A stretch of 64,000 nt of DNA. Source: Diphasiastrum complanatum. Its lineage: Eukaryota; Streptophyta; Lycopodiopsida; Lycopodiales; Lycopodiaceae. Below the pieces are notes generated by a model that was not told the DNA's origin, made no database searches, and worked only from the letters and a program-made list of their open reading frames with translations. Every line of letters starts with the position of its first letter. Position 1 is the stretch's first letter. A program made the position numbers and the translations under genes. This document shows, in pieces, positions 1 through 9,987 of this stretch. The stretch lies in contig CM055111.1 in the NCBI GenBank assembly GCA_029204225.1, positions 46,190,255 to 46,254,254 of the forward strand. Reading direction: 5' to 3'.

Positions 1-328
1 AGCCTTTACGGAACAAAGGATTAATGCCAATCTGAATGAGGCCAAGATGGACGAAATTATAACCTTTAGCTAGAGCAGCCTTATGCCCATCTTCCCAAAT
101 CTCAGTCAAACAAATAAAATGTTCAGTAGAATTGACAGGTAGTTTAGAAATCATATGATTATCTAGAAAGAAGGTAGAAGCTTTTAAAGAAAAAAGAGAA
201 CGGTGTTGATAAACCTGAGAGGGAGAAAACGTTGGTAACGTCCATTAATGTTGGGTGTCAGTTTTCTCTGTGGTCAGCACCACATTGGCTAACGATCGAT
301 AAACCTTTTTGAAAGTGGATACTGCCAT
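1..328 (-). pseudogene. Endogenous pararetrovirus-like movement protein, N-terminal part
   Basis: Read on the minus strand from an ATG at 326-328, the frame runs out of the window at position 1. It contains the motif QIGINPLFRKG preceded by HLGL, which resembles the conserved core of 30K-superfamily movement proteins (as in Caulimoviridae). Such proteins open plasmodesmata for cell-to-cell spread; a fossil copy would not be functional. An in-frame TAA at 245-247 breaks the frame about 27 codons after the ATG. A tRNA-Met-type primer site lies about 270 bases upstream, the order seen in caulimovirids. The family call rests on one motif and the context, so a retrotransposon with a similar protein is the main alternative. 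Confidence 0.5.
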
Positions 329-596
329 TATACAAAGCTGTGGTACGGGGGACGCAAGATTTGTGCGATGCGATGACTGCGGCTTAGCAGAACACAATCT
401 CGAACGCCTTGCATCTAAGCAACTGACTGTTGGGGCTGTACGCTAGATTGTATGAAAGCAGAAAAAGATCAAAAGTGGAATTGAACAATAAGCAAAGGCA
501 ATGGCGAAAACACAAGATGAAACCGACATTCAACTATCAAAAGACACACAACCGACATTCAACATACATTCAACACAAACACAGGTGCGAGATGAC

Positions 597-610
597 TCTG
601 ATACCAGTCA
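597..610 (-). other. tRNA-Met-type primer-binding site
   Basis: On the minus strand this reads CTGGTATCAGAG, matching the 3' end of initiator tRNA-Met used to prime reverse transcription by Copia elements and caulimovirids. It lies 13 bases from the Gypsy LTR at 624, farther than usual for a site belonging to that LTR, and the Gypsy element has its own tRNA-Asp-like site at 7371-7388. It therefore most likely belongs to the element encoding the movement-like protein to its left. The 329-596 stretch between them is leader without a convincing gene. Confidence 0.6.
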
Positions 611-623
611 TATGAAAACCAGA

Positions 624-1795
624 TGTTTACAAATCTCCTTTTCCAGAGGATCTGTTTACTACGGGACTTTTTACTTACTTCTTCTTTAGAACCGTTTTTG
701 CCTGTTACCAAGCTCAAAGGCATTCGTTAGATGGTTTCTTGATTTTACGATGCCAAACCAGGCAGAAGGAAACAGGTAGACGTTGTAGTATAGATTTTTC
801 TTTGTCCTGCCTGTCAGAGCACTACTCAAGGACGTCACTCTTGAAGGCACTTACATTCTACATAGATGCAAGCCTAGAACGCTCATTAATAGATCAGCAT
901 GTAAACCAATGAACGTTCAGTAGTTTCTACTGTTACTTACTCTAAAAACGGATCGAAATCAAAGCCTACACTACACTGAACTGAGCTACATTTGCATAAA
1001 CTGATAAAAAAAATACAAGAACTAAACTATAGCATGTTAGAAGTCCAAGAATCAAGAAACCAACCAGTATATTGATTCTTGGACATCCCAAGAACATCAA
1101 AAACTGGATTGTACAGAGATATGCAAGAATCACACCACAGATTCAGCCTATTTAGTTTACCTAAATGTTGGTTTCTACATTAATCCACAAACAAGGAAAG
1201 AAACTAATCCACTCTATAAAAGCAACAAATCTAATCCACTCTACAGTCCACAACCACACACAAAAGGAAAGAAGGGCAAGATCATAAATGCATCACTCAA
1301 GAAACAAGCATGATCAAGGAGCTCAATGGTTGCACCAAACTTGTGAAGGCTCTTCTCATTTCAGCATGGAGTTAATACAAATCACAAAAAAGCTCCTCTA
1401 CACAAAGAGGGAGTCCTTTAAATAAGCAAGAGAGCTCCTTAGGTGGCATCCTAGTGGAATTTCCACATTTCACAAATTACAAGTGGAATAATGCTCTCCA
1501 CTAGAGGTCACCATCAAAAGGTGGCTCACTCTACTTTCTTTAAGAGAGGTCTACTTGCATTTATTACATTTGCTTAGAAATACTAGTTCCTACATGGTCA
1601 TTCCATCTTCCGGGATTCACCATGAGGCTTATACAGTTCTTGCATGTCTTTCCTAGCTAGTATTTCTCGGCTCTCATGCTCAGCTCTCAGTCTTCATTAG
1701 TCTCGTCTTCTCAGAGACCTCCTCGGTCTAAGGTGAGAGGTCCTCTTGAGTTAATCTGTCCAAGTATCTTGGGGATTCGACAGAATCAGCCAACA
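624..1795 (-). repeat. 3' LTR of gag-only Gypsy element
   Basis: Nearly the same sequence recurs at 7391-8560. It starts TGTTTA and ends CCAACA, the usual TG...CA. It is the 3' copy because a purine-rich tract (minus strand) abuts its inner side at 1796-1809. Open frames inside it have no protein similarity and look incidental. A diverged relative is at 38432-39800. Confidence 0.9.
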
Positions 1796-1809
1796 TCTTC
1801 CCACCCCTA
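1796..1809 (-). other. Polypurine tract of gag-only Gypsy element
   Basis: The minus strand reads AGGGGTGGGAAGA directly against the 3' LTR, as expected for the primer of plus-strand DNA synthesis. It fixes the orientation of the element as minus. Confidence 0.75.
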
Positions 1810-3679
1810 ATGTGTTGTAGGACCCACTGCAACTCATATTGGATGATGTCGCTCCGATTTTGCATTGGCATCTTCGATCGTCACTTGGAAAAGTGTAGAT
1901 CCTCGTTCGCTTACATAAAACGAAGTGCTTATTGTCGCCAGTCTTTATCACAAAAACTGTTTTTCACAAATTGTTGCAGTTTAACCAGAATGTCTTATTG
2001 CTATAAGTGGTTGACATTCTCAAAATTGGAGAGCTCTCAGCAACTTCACAACTTGTATGCTCGAGTGCTTTCCATGTGTCTCTTTGTTTGTCACTTGTAT
2101 CTGCCATTGATGGTTGCATCTTTGGTTTCTTGGCAGATTCTAACTCCTGGGAGGTCTGTATCCTCCATTTTCTTCTGGGTGTCTCTGTGGTTCTTCCCTC
2201 AGTTGAAGTTCCAGTCTCAAGAAAAATCTTTGATCTGTAGGTTACACAAACTTGATTTATCAGTCTCAAGGGGATGGACTCATCAACAAAAATTGGGCAG
2301 TAGGAACAGATTTGGATGGACGGTTTAATAATGGTAAGGGAACATGATGAAGGCTTGGTGAAAAGGTGAAGGAACTGATAGTTCTACAGCTGTCTTGGAC
2401 CCTTGCAATGTCGAGCTTTGACAACCACTTTTTGGGTGAGGAATTCGCTATATTTTGCAGGTTCATGGTTGTCTTCATCTTTCTTTTTCTGCAGCTCTTT
2501 CTTTTGATCCGCTACTTTTGGATCTCTTTGGGCTTCCTAGGAGGGGATTCAACTATCATTGCTCTAGAGAGTTTCTTTTGGTCCAGGTTGATCTGACTCA
2601 TCGGTTGCTTAAGTTTTGTCCTTTCCTCCTCAGCTTCTTGGATCTTTCTCTTTATTTGTTCTGGCTGTTTCACCTGCTTCTTAGATCTTCATTTGGCTGA
2701 TCATCCATTGTAGGTGGCAGTTGGTCTCCACAGGACATTTGCAATGATCTATCAGCTGCTTCGGTAAGACTATCAAAACTTGGGATTTCTCAGAAGAACA
2801 GTAAACTGATGATAAACAAACAGATGGAAGGAAGGGTGGTAGTGACAATGGTAGATGGTGTGGACGATAGGCATGAAAATGGGCGTAGAAGTATGGCAAG
2901 AGGTTGGTTGAAGAAAAATACTGATTTTCCAATGTTTGTGTTTCTCTTTTTGAAGGATCTTCATCGTGATTGGGGTACTTCTTCTGATTGAGTCTCTTTG
3001 GATTGCCCATCTATCTTCTTAGCCTTGTCGTTTTCATATTTGACTTGTGACCTTGGTTGTCGATCTTGCTGGTGTTGTTGTTGGCAGCGTAACTACTCAA
3101 GTGGATGCAAGCGGATCCACTCTCTCCCCTCCCAAAAAAATTTGTTGGTTGGGATGTTGTTGCTGGTAGTTGGTCATGTTCAAGGTTGGCTCTGCGTGTG
3201 GAACACGTAGTTGAAACTCGTTGAACATGTGACTTTACTAAAGATTGAACAAAGTTTAACTAAATTTGTTTTGATCTTGTTGTAGTTGACTCGAAGATGA
3301 ATATGGCAATGAGATGTAGGAATCAACTCTGACTGTCCATGGATTTCTGATATTTCTCCAAAAACTCTAAATTGATGTACAAGATAATATGAAGATGGAT
3401 AGATGAATGAAAATGTGTTTTGGAAATGCTCTACAAAAGACTCTTGTGCAGTAGCTATTTCTCATGCAAAATCAATCACACAAAATAGGTGAAGAGAAAC
3501 AAGGAAATAAACAAACGTTATCGAGAGTTAGAACTGTATGGCACTTGTCGAACAAAACTTGCATTGATCAACATTGATAAGTCATCTTGATAGTTGGAAT
3601 AGTTTACTTGTTTTGTAGAGTAATGATACTTACTCTCATACGCCCTTGTCAAAACAACGCAGGGTTGGTGACACTAATA
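1810..3679 (-). other. Degenerate 3' internal region of Gypsy element
   Basis: No intact gene. Minus-strand frames around 3010-1964 are short, rich in Lys, Gln and Ser, and broken by stops, as expected for a decayed gag C-terminal or spacer segment. No reverse transcriptase, RNase H or integrase motif was seen in any frame, although 1.9 kb could hold part of a pol gene. Confidence 0.5.
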
Positions 3680-4460
3680 TCTATTATCATGGATAACAGA
3701 TGTTGTAAGATATAGCATGAGATGCAGGTATGGGTGAGGTACTATGTCCTGAGCATGTGGAAAGACAAATAGATTTGAATTTAATCTCACGTCTAATCCA
3801 TCTTGGAAGGCCTACTAGAAACCAAATGATGAGCATCTATTCAGAGGGCTGTTCTTGTACTTGACTTTTGAGGCGTTTGAAACGCTCGATATAGTCTCGT
3901 ACATGTTCGTCTTTTGTCATCTTGATGTTACTCAATTTGACAAAAGGGCTCTCTACCAAGTGAAAGGGCTTAAAACGCTTGATAAAGGACTCTTTTAAAA
4001 TTGACCAGCCTATCTTTTCGTCACGATCAAGGTTGAAAAACCAATCACGTGCTTTAGCGATTATGGTCATCGAAAACAATTGGACCATAGCATCGGGGGA
4101 TGTTTCACCATATACATTACATGCATTCTCAAAGATTTGCAAAAATCTTTGAGGGTCCGAACTACCGTCAAACTTTGGTAGATCTAGTTTGGGTGTACGT
4201 CTTTCAAGATGAGCTCCGTGGGTAGCAGGGACTCCACTAAGGTTGGTTCTAACCCGTGAGGGCTCAGCACCAGAAAAATGGGGTCGTGCACGTGAAGACT
4301 TGGCTTTATCAGGTTCTTGTCCCTCGAATGGGTTTGTTGGTTGGTCTTGTAGTTCGGCCCGCATTCGGTAGAACCTATGACGTCTGATTTGTTCAACTAC
4401 AGGGGACCTGATCTTGTATGGATAATTGTCTGGGACTTGAGGATCGTTTTGTTGGTCCAT
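3680..4460 (-). pseudogene. Gypsy-type gag (retrotransposon gag, PF03732-like)
   Basis: The frame starts at an ATG at 4458-4460 and is open for 207 codons to a TAG just before 3837. The N-terminal third is polar and Pro-rich. It is followed by LPKFDGSSDP and the capsid-like core with ARDWFF, a conserved W, LKESFIKRFKP and YIERFKRLKSQ, which is the pattern of plant Ty3/Gypsy gag. Past the TAG the same frame continues with sensible gag-like residues (WFLVGLPRWIRREIK) to about 3680, so the TAG probably replaces a Gln codon. Gag forms the virus-like particle that packages the RNA. No zinc knuckle was found. Confidence 0.8.
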
Positions 4461-5339
4461 TGGGTACTGGTGATTTTTTCTGTGTTGGGTTTTTTTTTTT
4501 TTTTTGGTTTTGGTTTTACGGTCCCTACGATTTATGGTTTATGGTGGCGGTGGATTGCGGTTATGTGCGGGGCAAAAGGTATGTTGAATGAAATGGTAGG
4601 TGGGCTGCTGCAGAGGTGAGGAAGGTGGGTGACTGGGATAGCATTTGGTGACAACGATGGAGTTTGGGTGGATGTGAAGCTGGGTGTTGCGATGGATGAG
4701 TGGAAAGTGGTTATTGCAGTTGTAGTGCGGTCAACTGAGGTGGTAATGCGGTGCGGTGCAGGTGGAATGCGATGGATGTGGTCTCGACGGGCGAGGGCAG
4801 GTGTTGTTGTGTATTGCAGTTGGTTACGTCTGTGGATGTATGGGTGGCATGCGGTTACAACGATGGAAGATGAGAGGCTATTTAATGTCGATGGTATGCG
4901 GTGTACTACGAGGTAGTGCGATTCAAGGGTGAATGGAGGTGAGCTATCTATGAATGCACTCCACGGGGCTAGGGTGGAGGTTGTGTGATGGCGGTGAATA
5001 TGATAGGAGTGCGGCCTGTTGCGATTGAAGGGAAATGCAGTGGGGCAGACTTGCGGTGGGTTGCAGATATTGTGATCGCTACAGTGCAGGGACTGAGGCA
5101 ATTGAATGCGGTCCCTATGATGCAAAGGCTGTTCCCACGGGTCAATGTGATCACTACGGCTCCATGTAAATGGAGGCCCGTGTCGTTGTTCGCATGTATT
5201 CGTTATAGCGTTGCATATAGATAGATAGATTGTCAGAGAAAGTGTCAATGCAGGCTATGTATTTGAGGTACGTCGTGCTTGTCAAGATCGTCATTGGAAA
5301 GGTCTGTCGTCTAGCGTGGATCTGGGCCGGTGGAAGCAG
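4461..5339. other. Gypsy leader, GC/GT-rich degenerate repeat
   Basis: No gene. The plus strand is strongly G/T skewed and repeats variants of TGCGGT, GGATTGCG and GATGGAATGCGG, suggesting decayed short tandem repeats. A run of T lies at about 4489-4504. The open frames here follow from the base skew and are not protein-like. Confidence 0.6.
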
Positions 5340-5987
5340 GTCGACTATTGAGATTGGACTGTATTGTCGTTGGTTGAGATCTAATAGCAGGCCGTCGGTT
5401 GAGATCTGAGTGATGGGCGTCGGTTGAGATCTGAGAGGATGGCTTCGGTTGAGATATGATGTAGTGCGTTGGTTGAGATCTAACTGAAGGCCATCGGTTG
5501 AGATTAGACAGTGGACGTCAGTTGAGATCTGACTGAGGCCGTCGGTTGAGATTTGACAATGGCCGTCGGTTGAGAACTGAGTGATGGGCATCGGTTGAGA
5601 TCTGAGAGGATGGCTTCGGTTGAGATCTGATGCAGTGCGTCGATTGAGATCTAACTGAAGGCCATCGGTTGAGATTAGACAGTGGGCGTCGGTTGAGATC
5701 TGACTGAGGCTGTCGGTTGAGATTTGACAGCGGCCGTCAGTTGAGATTTAACTGAGGTCGTCGGTTGAAATCTGACACTATCCGTTGGTTGAGATTTGAT
5801 AGTGGTCGTCAATTGAGATTTGATTGAGGCCGTCGGTTGAGATCTGAGAGATGGGCGTCGGTTGAGATCTAACGCATGGCTGTCGGTCGAGATTGGACTG
5901 AGGGCTGTCGGTCGAGATGTAACTGTAGTGCATCGGTCGAGATCTGAGAGAATGGGTGTCGGTCGAGATCTGAGAGATGGCTCTGGC
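5340..5987. repeat. 24-25 bp minisatellite with higher-order repeat
   Basis: About 25 tandem units with the core GTCGGTTGAGATCTGA, each followed by a variable 8-10 base tail. Units with different tails recur in the same order: those from about 5404 to 5580 are repeated from about 5582 to 5750, giving a higher-order unit of roughly 180 bp. The last units carry the variant GGTCGAGAT. It lies in the leader between the 5' LTR and gag. Confidence 0.9.
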
Positions 5988-6763
5988 TTTGGTGGAGATT
6001 TTAGCGTGAGGGAGCTGGAGGTGTGTGAAGGGCTGTCTTGGAGGAAGATGTGAGGGTGGCTACATGTGGTTTGATGGAATGGAAATTGGTCGCAACGGCC
6101 CAGAGTAGGCATGACTGTTCAAGTTGAAGTGCAGTCGAAAACGGCGGGACCGTTCAAGGGCGAGTTGCTGTGGATTGCGATTTCTACGGTGAACGAATGG
6201 ACTGCAGCTGTTGCAGTTGGGATACGGTCAACTACGGTGGTAATGCAGACAGCTGCAGTGGTACTGTTGTTGCGACGATGGAAGGCAACCAAGACAATGG
6301 AATGCAGATTTTGCGGTAGATTGTAGTGTCTACGATGAACGAGTGGAATGTAGCTACTTGCGGTGTTCGTGATGTGGGGAGGTTGCGAAGGTATGTTGTG
6401 GTAGGGTGATTGCAAGGTTTCGATGGAATTCGATGGAGCGGTTAGTTGCGGAGGTGAGGAGGGTTTGTGAATACAATGGCATATGGTTGCAACGATGGAA
6501 TGCGGTTGCAACTGTAGAATGTGGGTGCTGCGATAGATTGCGATTGGAGGGCAGATGTCGATGGTTGATGGTGTGGCGATGGAATGCTGCAGATGTGGAC
6601 AGTGTCAACAGTCGATTACGATGATATGCCGTGGGAGGGTAGTTGTGACGATGGAGTGCGGAGGTGAGGAAAGTAGTTGAATGCTATGGTATGCGAGTGG
6701 TGCAATGGGGTGCTATCAGTGGCGGTGGCAAGGAACTGCTTCTGTCTAGAACAGATAGAATTG
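5988..6763. other. Gypsy leader between the two minisatellite blocks
   Basis: No gene. The same G-rich degenerate motifs as at 4461-5339 recur (GATGGAATGCGG, GTGGATTGCGAT, TTGCGACGATGG), which suggests that the leader was built by repeated duplication of leader segments. Confidence 0.55.
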
Positions 6764-7168
6764 CATCGGTTGAGATTTGAAGCAAATTCTGTCGGTTGAG
6801 ATTGAACAAAGGCCTCCGGTTGAGATCAGAGAGAGTGTGTGTCAGTTGAGATCTAATAGCAGGCCGTCGGTTGAGATCTGAGTGATGTGCATCGGTTGAG
6901 ATTTGATAGCAGGCCGTCAGTTGAGATCTGAGTGATGTGTGTCGGTTGAGATTTGATAGCAAGCCGGCGGTTGAGATATGATGCAATGTCGTCGGTTGAG
7001 ATCTAAGTGAAAACCGTCGGTCAAGATTTCAATTGATCACCATCGGTCGAGATGTAATGGATGACCGTCGGTTGAGATTGCACACTTGCTGTCGGTTGAT
7101 AATTGACAGGTTCTGTCGATTGAGATTCGAAGCTGGGGCTTCGGTTGAGATTTCAAGCGTGAGGAGCG
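6764..7168. repeat. Second block of the 24-25 bp minisatellite
   Basis: About 14 more units with the same GTCGGTTGAGAT core, including an alternation of units with tails like TTGATAGCAGGCC and CTGAGTGATGTGC. It is separated from the first block by about 775 bp of degenerate G-rich sequence. Confidence 0.85.
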
Positions 7169-7370
7169 TGAGCCTGTGGTGAAGGAAACCCAGGTCTATT
7201 AGAGTGTCTGTTTACAAGTGATTGGCGAGGCTAACAGCTCGTGGATTTGGGTAATGATGTAGCCAACGGGGTGGCTCTATTCAGTTGCAAAAATTTGATG
7301 TGTTTAAAGATTTAGAGTGCGCTTGCAGTGGACAAGGTTGTCGGTTTCTGATGTAGAAGGTGTTGGAGTT

Positions 7371-7388
7371 CAATGGGCAACGGTGTCA
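7371..7388 (-). other. Primer-binding site of gag-only Gypsy element
   Basis: The minus strand next to the 5' LTR reads TTGACACCGTTGCCCATTG, a decayed form of the TGGCGCCGTTGCC primer site common in plant Gypsy elements (tRNA-Asp type). The differences in GCGCC fit loss of CpG by deamination. Two bases separate it from the LTR. Confidence 0.7.
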
Positions 7389-7390
7389 AA

Positions 7391-8560
7391 TGTTTAAAAA
7401 TCCCCTTTTCCAGAGGATCTTTTACTATGGGACTTTTTACTTACTTCTTCTTTAGAGCCGTTTCTGCCTGTTACCAGGCTCAAAGGCATTCGTTAGATGG
7501 TTTCTTGATTTTACGATGCCAAACCAGGCAGAAGGAAACATGTAGACGTTGTAGTATATATTTTCTTTGTCTTGTTTGTCAGAGGACTACTCAGGAATGT
7601 CACTCTTGAACGCACTTACATTCTACATAGATGCAAGCCTAGAACGCTCATTCACATATTAGCATGTAAACCAATGACAATTCAGTAGTTTCTACTGCTA
7701 CTTAATCTAAAAATGGATTGAAATCAGAGCCTACACTACACTGAACTGAGCTACATTTGCATAAATCAATAAACAAGAAACAAGAACTAAACTACAGTAT
7801 GTTAGAAGTCCAAGAATCAAGAAACCAACCAGTCTATTGATTCTTGGACATCCCAAGAACATCAAGAACTGGATTGTACAGAGATATGCAAGAATCACAC
7901 CATAGATCCAACCTATTTAGTTTACCTAAATGTTGGTTTCTACATTAATCCACAAACAAGGAAAGAAACTAATCCACTCTATGAAAGCAACAAATCTAAT
8001 CCACTCTACGGTCCACAACCACACACAAAAGGAGGGAAGGGCAAGACCATAAATGCATCACTCAAGAAACAAGCATGATCAAGGGGCTCAATGGTTGCAC
8101 CAAACTCGTGAAGGCTCTTCTCATTTCAGCATGGAGTTGATACAAATCACAAAAAAGCTCCTCTACACAAAGAGGGAGTCCCTTAAATAAGTAAGAGAGC
8201 TCCTTAGGTGACATCCAACTGGAATTTCCACATTTCACAAATTACAAGTGGAATAATGCTCTCCACTAGAGGTCACCATCAAAAGGTGGCTCACTCTACT
8301 TTCTTTAAGAGGGTTCTACTTGCATTTATTACATTTGCTTAGAAATACTAGTTCCTACATGGTCATTCCATCTTCCGGGATTCACCATGAGGCTTATACA
8401 GTTCTTGCATGTCTTTCTTAGCTAGTATTTCTCGGCTCTCATGCTCAGCTCTCAGTCTTCATTAGTCTCGTCTTCTCAGAGAACTCCTCGGTCTAAGGTG
8501 AGAGGTGCTCTTGAGTTGCTCTGTCCGAGTATCTTGGGGATTCGACAGAATCAGCCAACA
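7391..8560 (-). repeat. 5' LTR of gag-only Gypsy element
   Basis: Direct repeat of 624-1795 with TG...CA ends, next to the primer site at 7371-7388. The two LTRs differ at scattered positions, so the insertion is not very recent. Its right end abuts movement-protein-like sequence at 8561. Confidence 0.9.
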
Positions 8561-9285
8561 CTAGACTGTTTAGAAATCAAACCCAACTATTGTGTTTTCT
8601 TAACTAACCCATACTTCTTTGAAATCCTCACATTACATATCAAGATTACTACGCTTGATGTCAAAGCCCTAATAGACAATGTAGAAGTTGCCTATTCTCT
8701 CCTAGGTCATGTTGTGAACATTGGGCTACCAGTTGTTTATGAAGGATCTAAAGGTGGCAAAGGAAAAGGACAAGACATTGTAATCAAAACTGATTCTCAG
8801 AATCATGTCCTCACTTGTGATTAGATCTCCTGGTCTGAAGTGACTTTTTCTGTCGATTGGCATGTCAATATTCGTCCCACTTTGCAATCTGAAATTCACC
8901 CACCCATTTCTATTTTTGAAAAGGTGAAAGTTCCTCATTTACAAAAAGCTGCTTCTCAAAGAATTCGTCAGACACCATGTGTGCATGAACCAACGTTTAA
9001 TTCGCCTCACATCTGTAAATATTGTGCTCGTTTCTTTGGTATTTCTACGGATGACGAATCCTCTTCGTCTACCACTTACCCGCATAATATTCTTGAACTC
9101 CCTGAAACTCACTCTTGGCCGTATGTCTCTTCATTTTCTGATAATCCTACTCTTTCATTCGAATGCTAGCCCTATTTGATCCTTGCCTCCTCTGACTTTA
9201 TCCTTGAACAAATAATTTTGAATTTTCAGTCCCGTGCCTTATACGATCTTTCTGACCAGCTCTCTCACGTAATCTCCCTACTAGC
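8561..9285 (+). pseudogene. Movement-protein-like gene, C-terminal half
   Basis: One plus-strand frame stays readable across the whole interval with TAG stops at 8822-8824 and 9167-9169. Its start has the look of the second half of a 30K movement protein: a stretch like VFLTNPYFFEILTLHIK, then an aliphatic region ending LLGHVVN. Further on there is a Cys/His cluster (CVHEPT...HICKYC). The 5' half is missing because the Gypsy LTR abuts at 8560, and the frame is cut at 9286 by a Copia insertion and resumes at 15067. The minus-strand N-terminal part at 1-328 is of the same type but in the opposite orientation, so the two are not one simple gene. Confidence 0.45.
9281..9285. repeat. Left target-site duplication CTAGC
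   Basis: CTAGC occurs here and again at 15062-15066, directly flanking the Copia element at 9286-15061. A perfect 5 bp duplication is the mark of one integrase-mediated insertion. Confidence 0.9.
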
Positions 9286-9976
9286 TGTGAAAAGTATAGT
9301 ACTAAGGACCATAAATGGATCTTTGAATGATCCACAAGGTGATTGTATGCTTGTTAAACAATCTATCAGAAACTAGTCATCAGAAAACAAGATCTAGTTT
9401 AGCAGCTTGATAGGAAACAAGTAGAGACAATCAAAGCATTGATCAAATAGTATAATCCAACTCCACACGTGTGGAAATAAGGTTGTAGTACGGCCTATAG
9501 ACAGTGTTTACAAAGTGCCAAAGCTGGGTTTCATCAGAAATCAAAAGTAATCACCATACAATGAGAGGAAACTCGAGTTTCTCCTTGAGGCTCCAAAAAG
9601 TTTCTGTCTTCTCACTATGGAGAATGGGAATACATAGTAAAACACACTTCCTTTGCAAAGTTAGGTGAAAATCCAGCATGTAATAAGGAAGTAGACTCCA
9701 CTTTCTTGCCCTAATGTGGAAACCCTGGCCTAGATCCAAGAGTCATGCTTGGTAGGTGCATGGTAGGTACAAATCTCATCATAAATCATGGTCTAGATCC
9801 TACAAGGTAGGAATCACTACCAAATAGACACAACCACTCCTCTTGACTCGTGGTAACCTACTTTAGGTGTGTATGTACAAGTGGCACTTTGGCCATTCAA
9901 GTAACCAACAAACAATATTGACAAAATGTACAATATTCTACATGGCTAGATTTGCCAATGTAGGCAATTTTTCACA
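9286..9976 (-). repeat. 3' LTR of Copia A (691 bp)
   Basis: TGTGAAAA...TTTTCACA ends. It holds the palindrome CACACGTGTG at 9464-9473. It contains about 185 bp (roughly 9608-9795) that are absent from the partner LTR. Confidence 0.93.
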
Positions 9977-9987
9977 CTCCTCCTCAA
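9977..9987 (-). other. Polypurine tract of Copia A
   Basis: The minus strand reads TGAGGAGGAG against the 3' LTR, the expected position of the plus-strand primer. Confidence 0.75.

Larger units (their letters stand above)
624..8560 (-). mobile_element. Gag-only Gypsy-type LTR retrotransposon, complete
   Basis: A 7.9 kb element bounded by two direct repeats of about 1.17 kb that start TGTTTA and end CCAACA. On the minus strand the order is 5' LTR (7391-8560), primer site, a 2.9 kb leader rich in minisatellite, gag (4460 down to about 3680), a 1.9 kb remnant, a polypurine tract and the 3' LTR (624-1795). No protease, reverse transcriptase, RNase H or integrase is recognisable. It therefore resembles non-autonomous gag-only elements that use another element's enzymes. 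Flanking five-mers are CCAGA (619-623) and CTAGA (8561-8565), one mismatch apart, plausibly a decayed target duplication. Confidence 0.85.

Noticed and set aside
597-610. Primer site belonging to the Gypsy LTR at 624
   Set aside because: The spacing is too long and the Gypsy element has its own tRNA-Asp-like site at 7371-7388 on the other LTR.
1810-2328. 172-codon plus-strand frame
   Set aside because: It runs antisense to the Gypsy interior, is Cys/Leu/Phe-rich by composition and has no motif.
4532-5248. 238-codon minus-strand frame
   Set aside because: Composition-driven His/Thr/Pro frame in the G/T-skewed leader; not protein-like.
5154-6112. Long minus-strand frames with ISTDGL / LNRRP repeats
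   Set aside because: They are translations of the minisatellite; unit length and codon phase drift and no start context exists.
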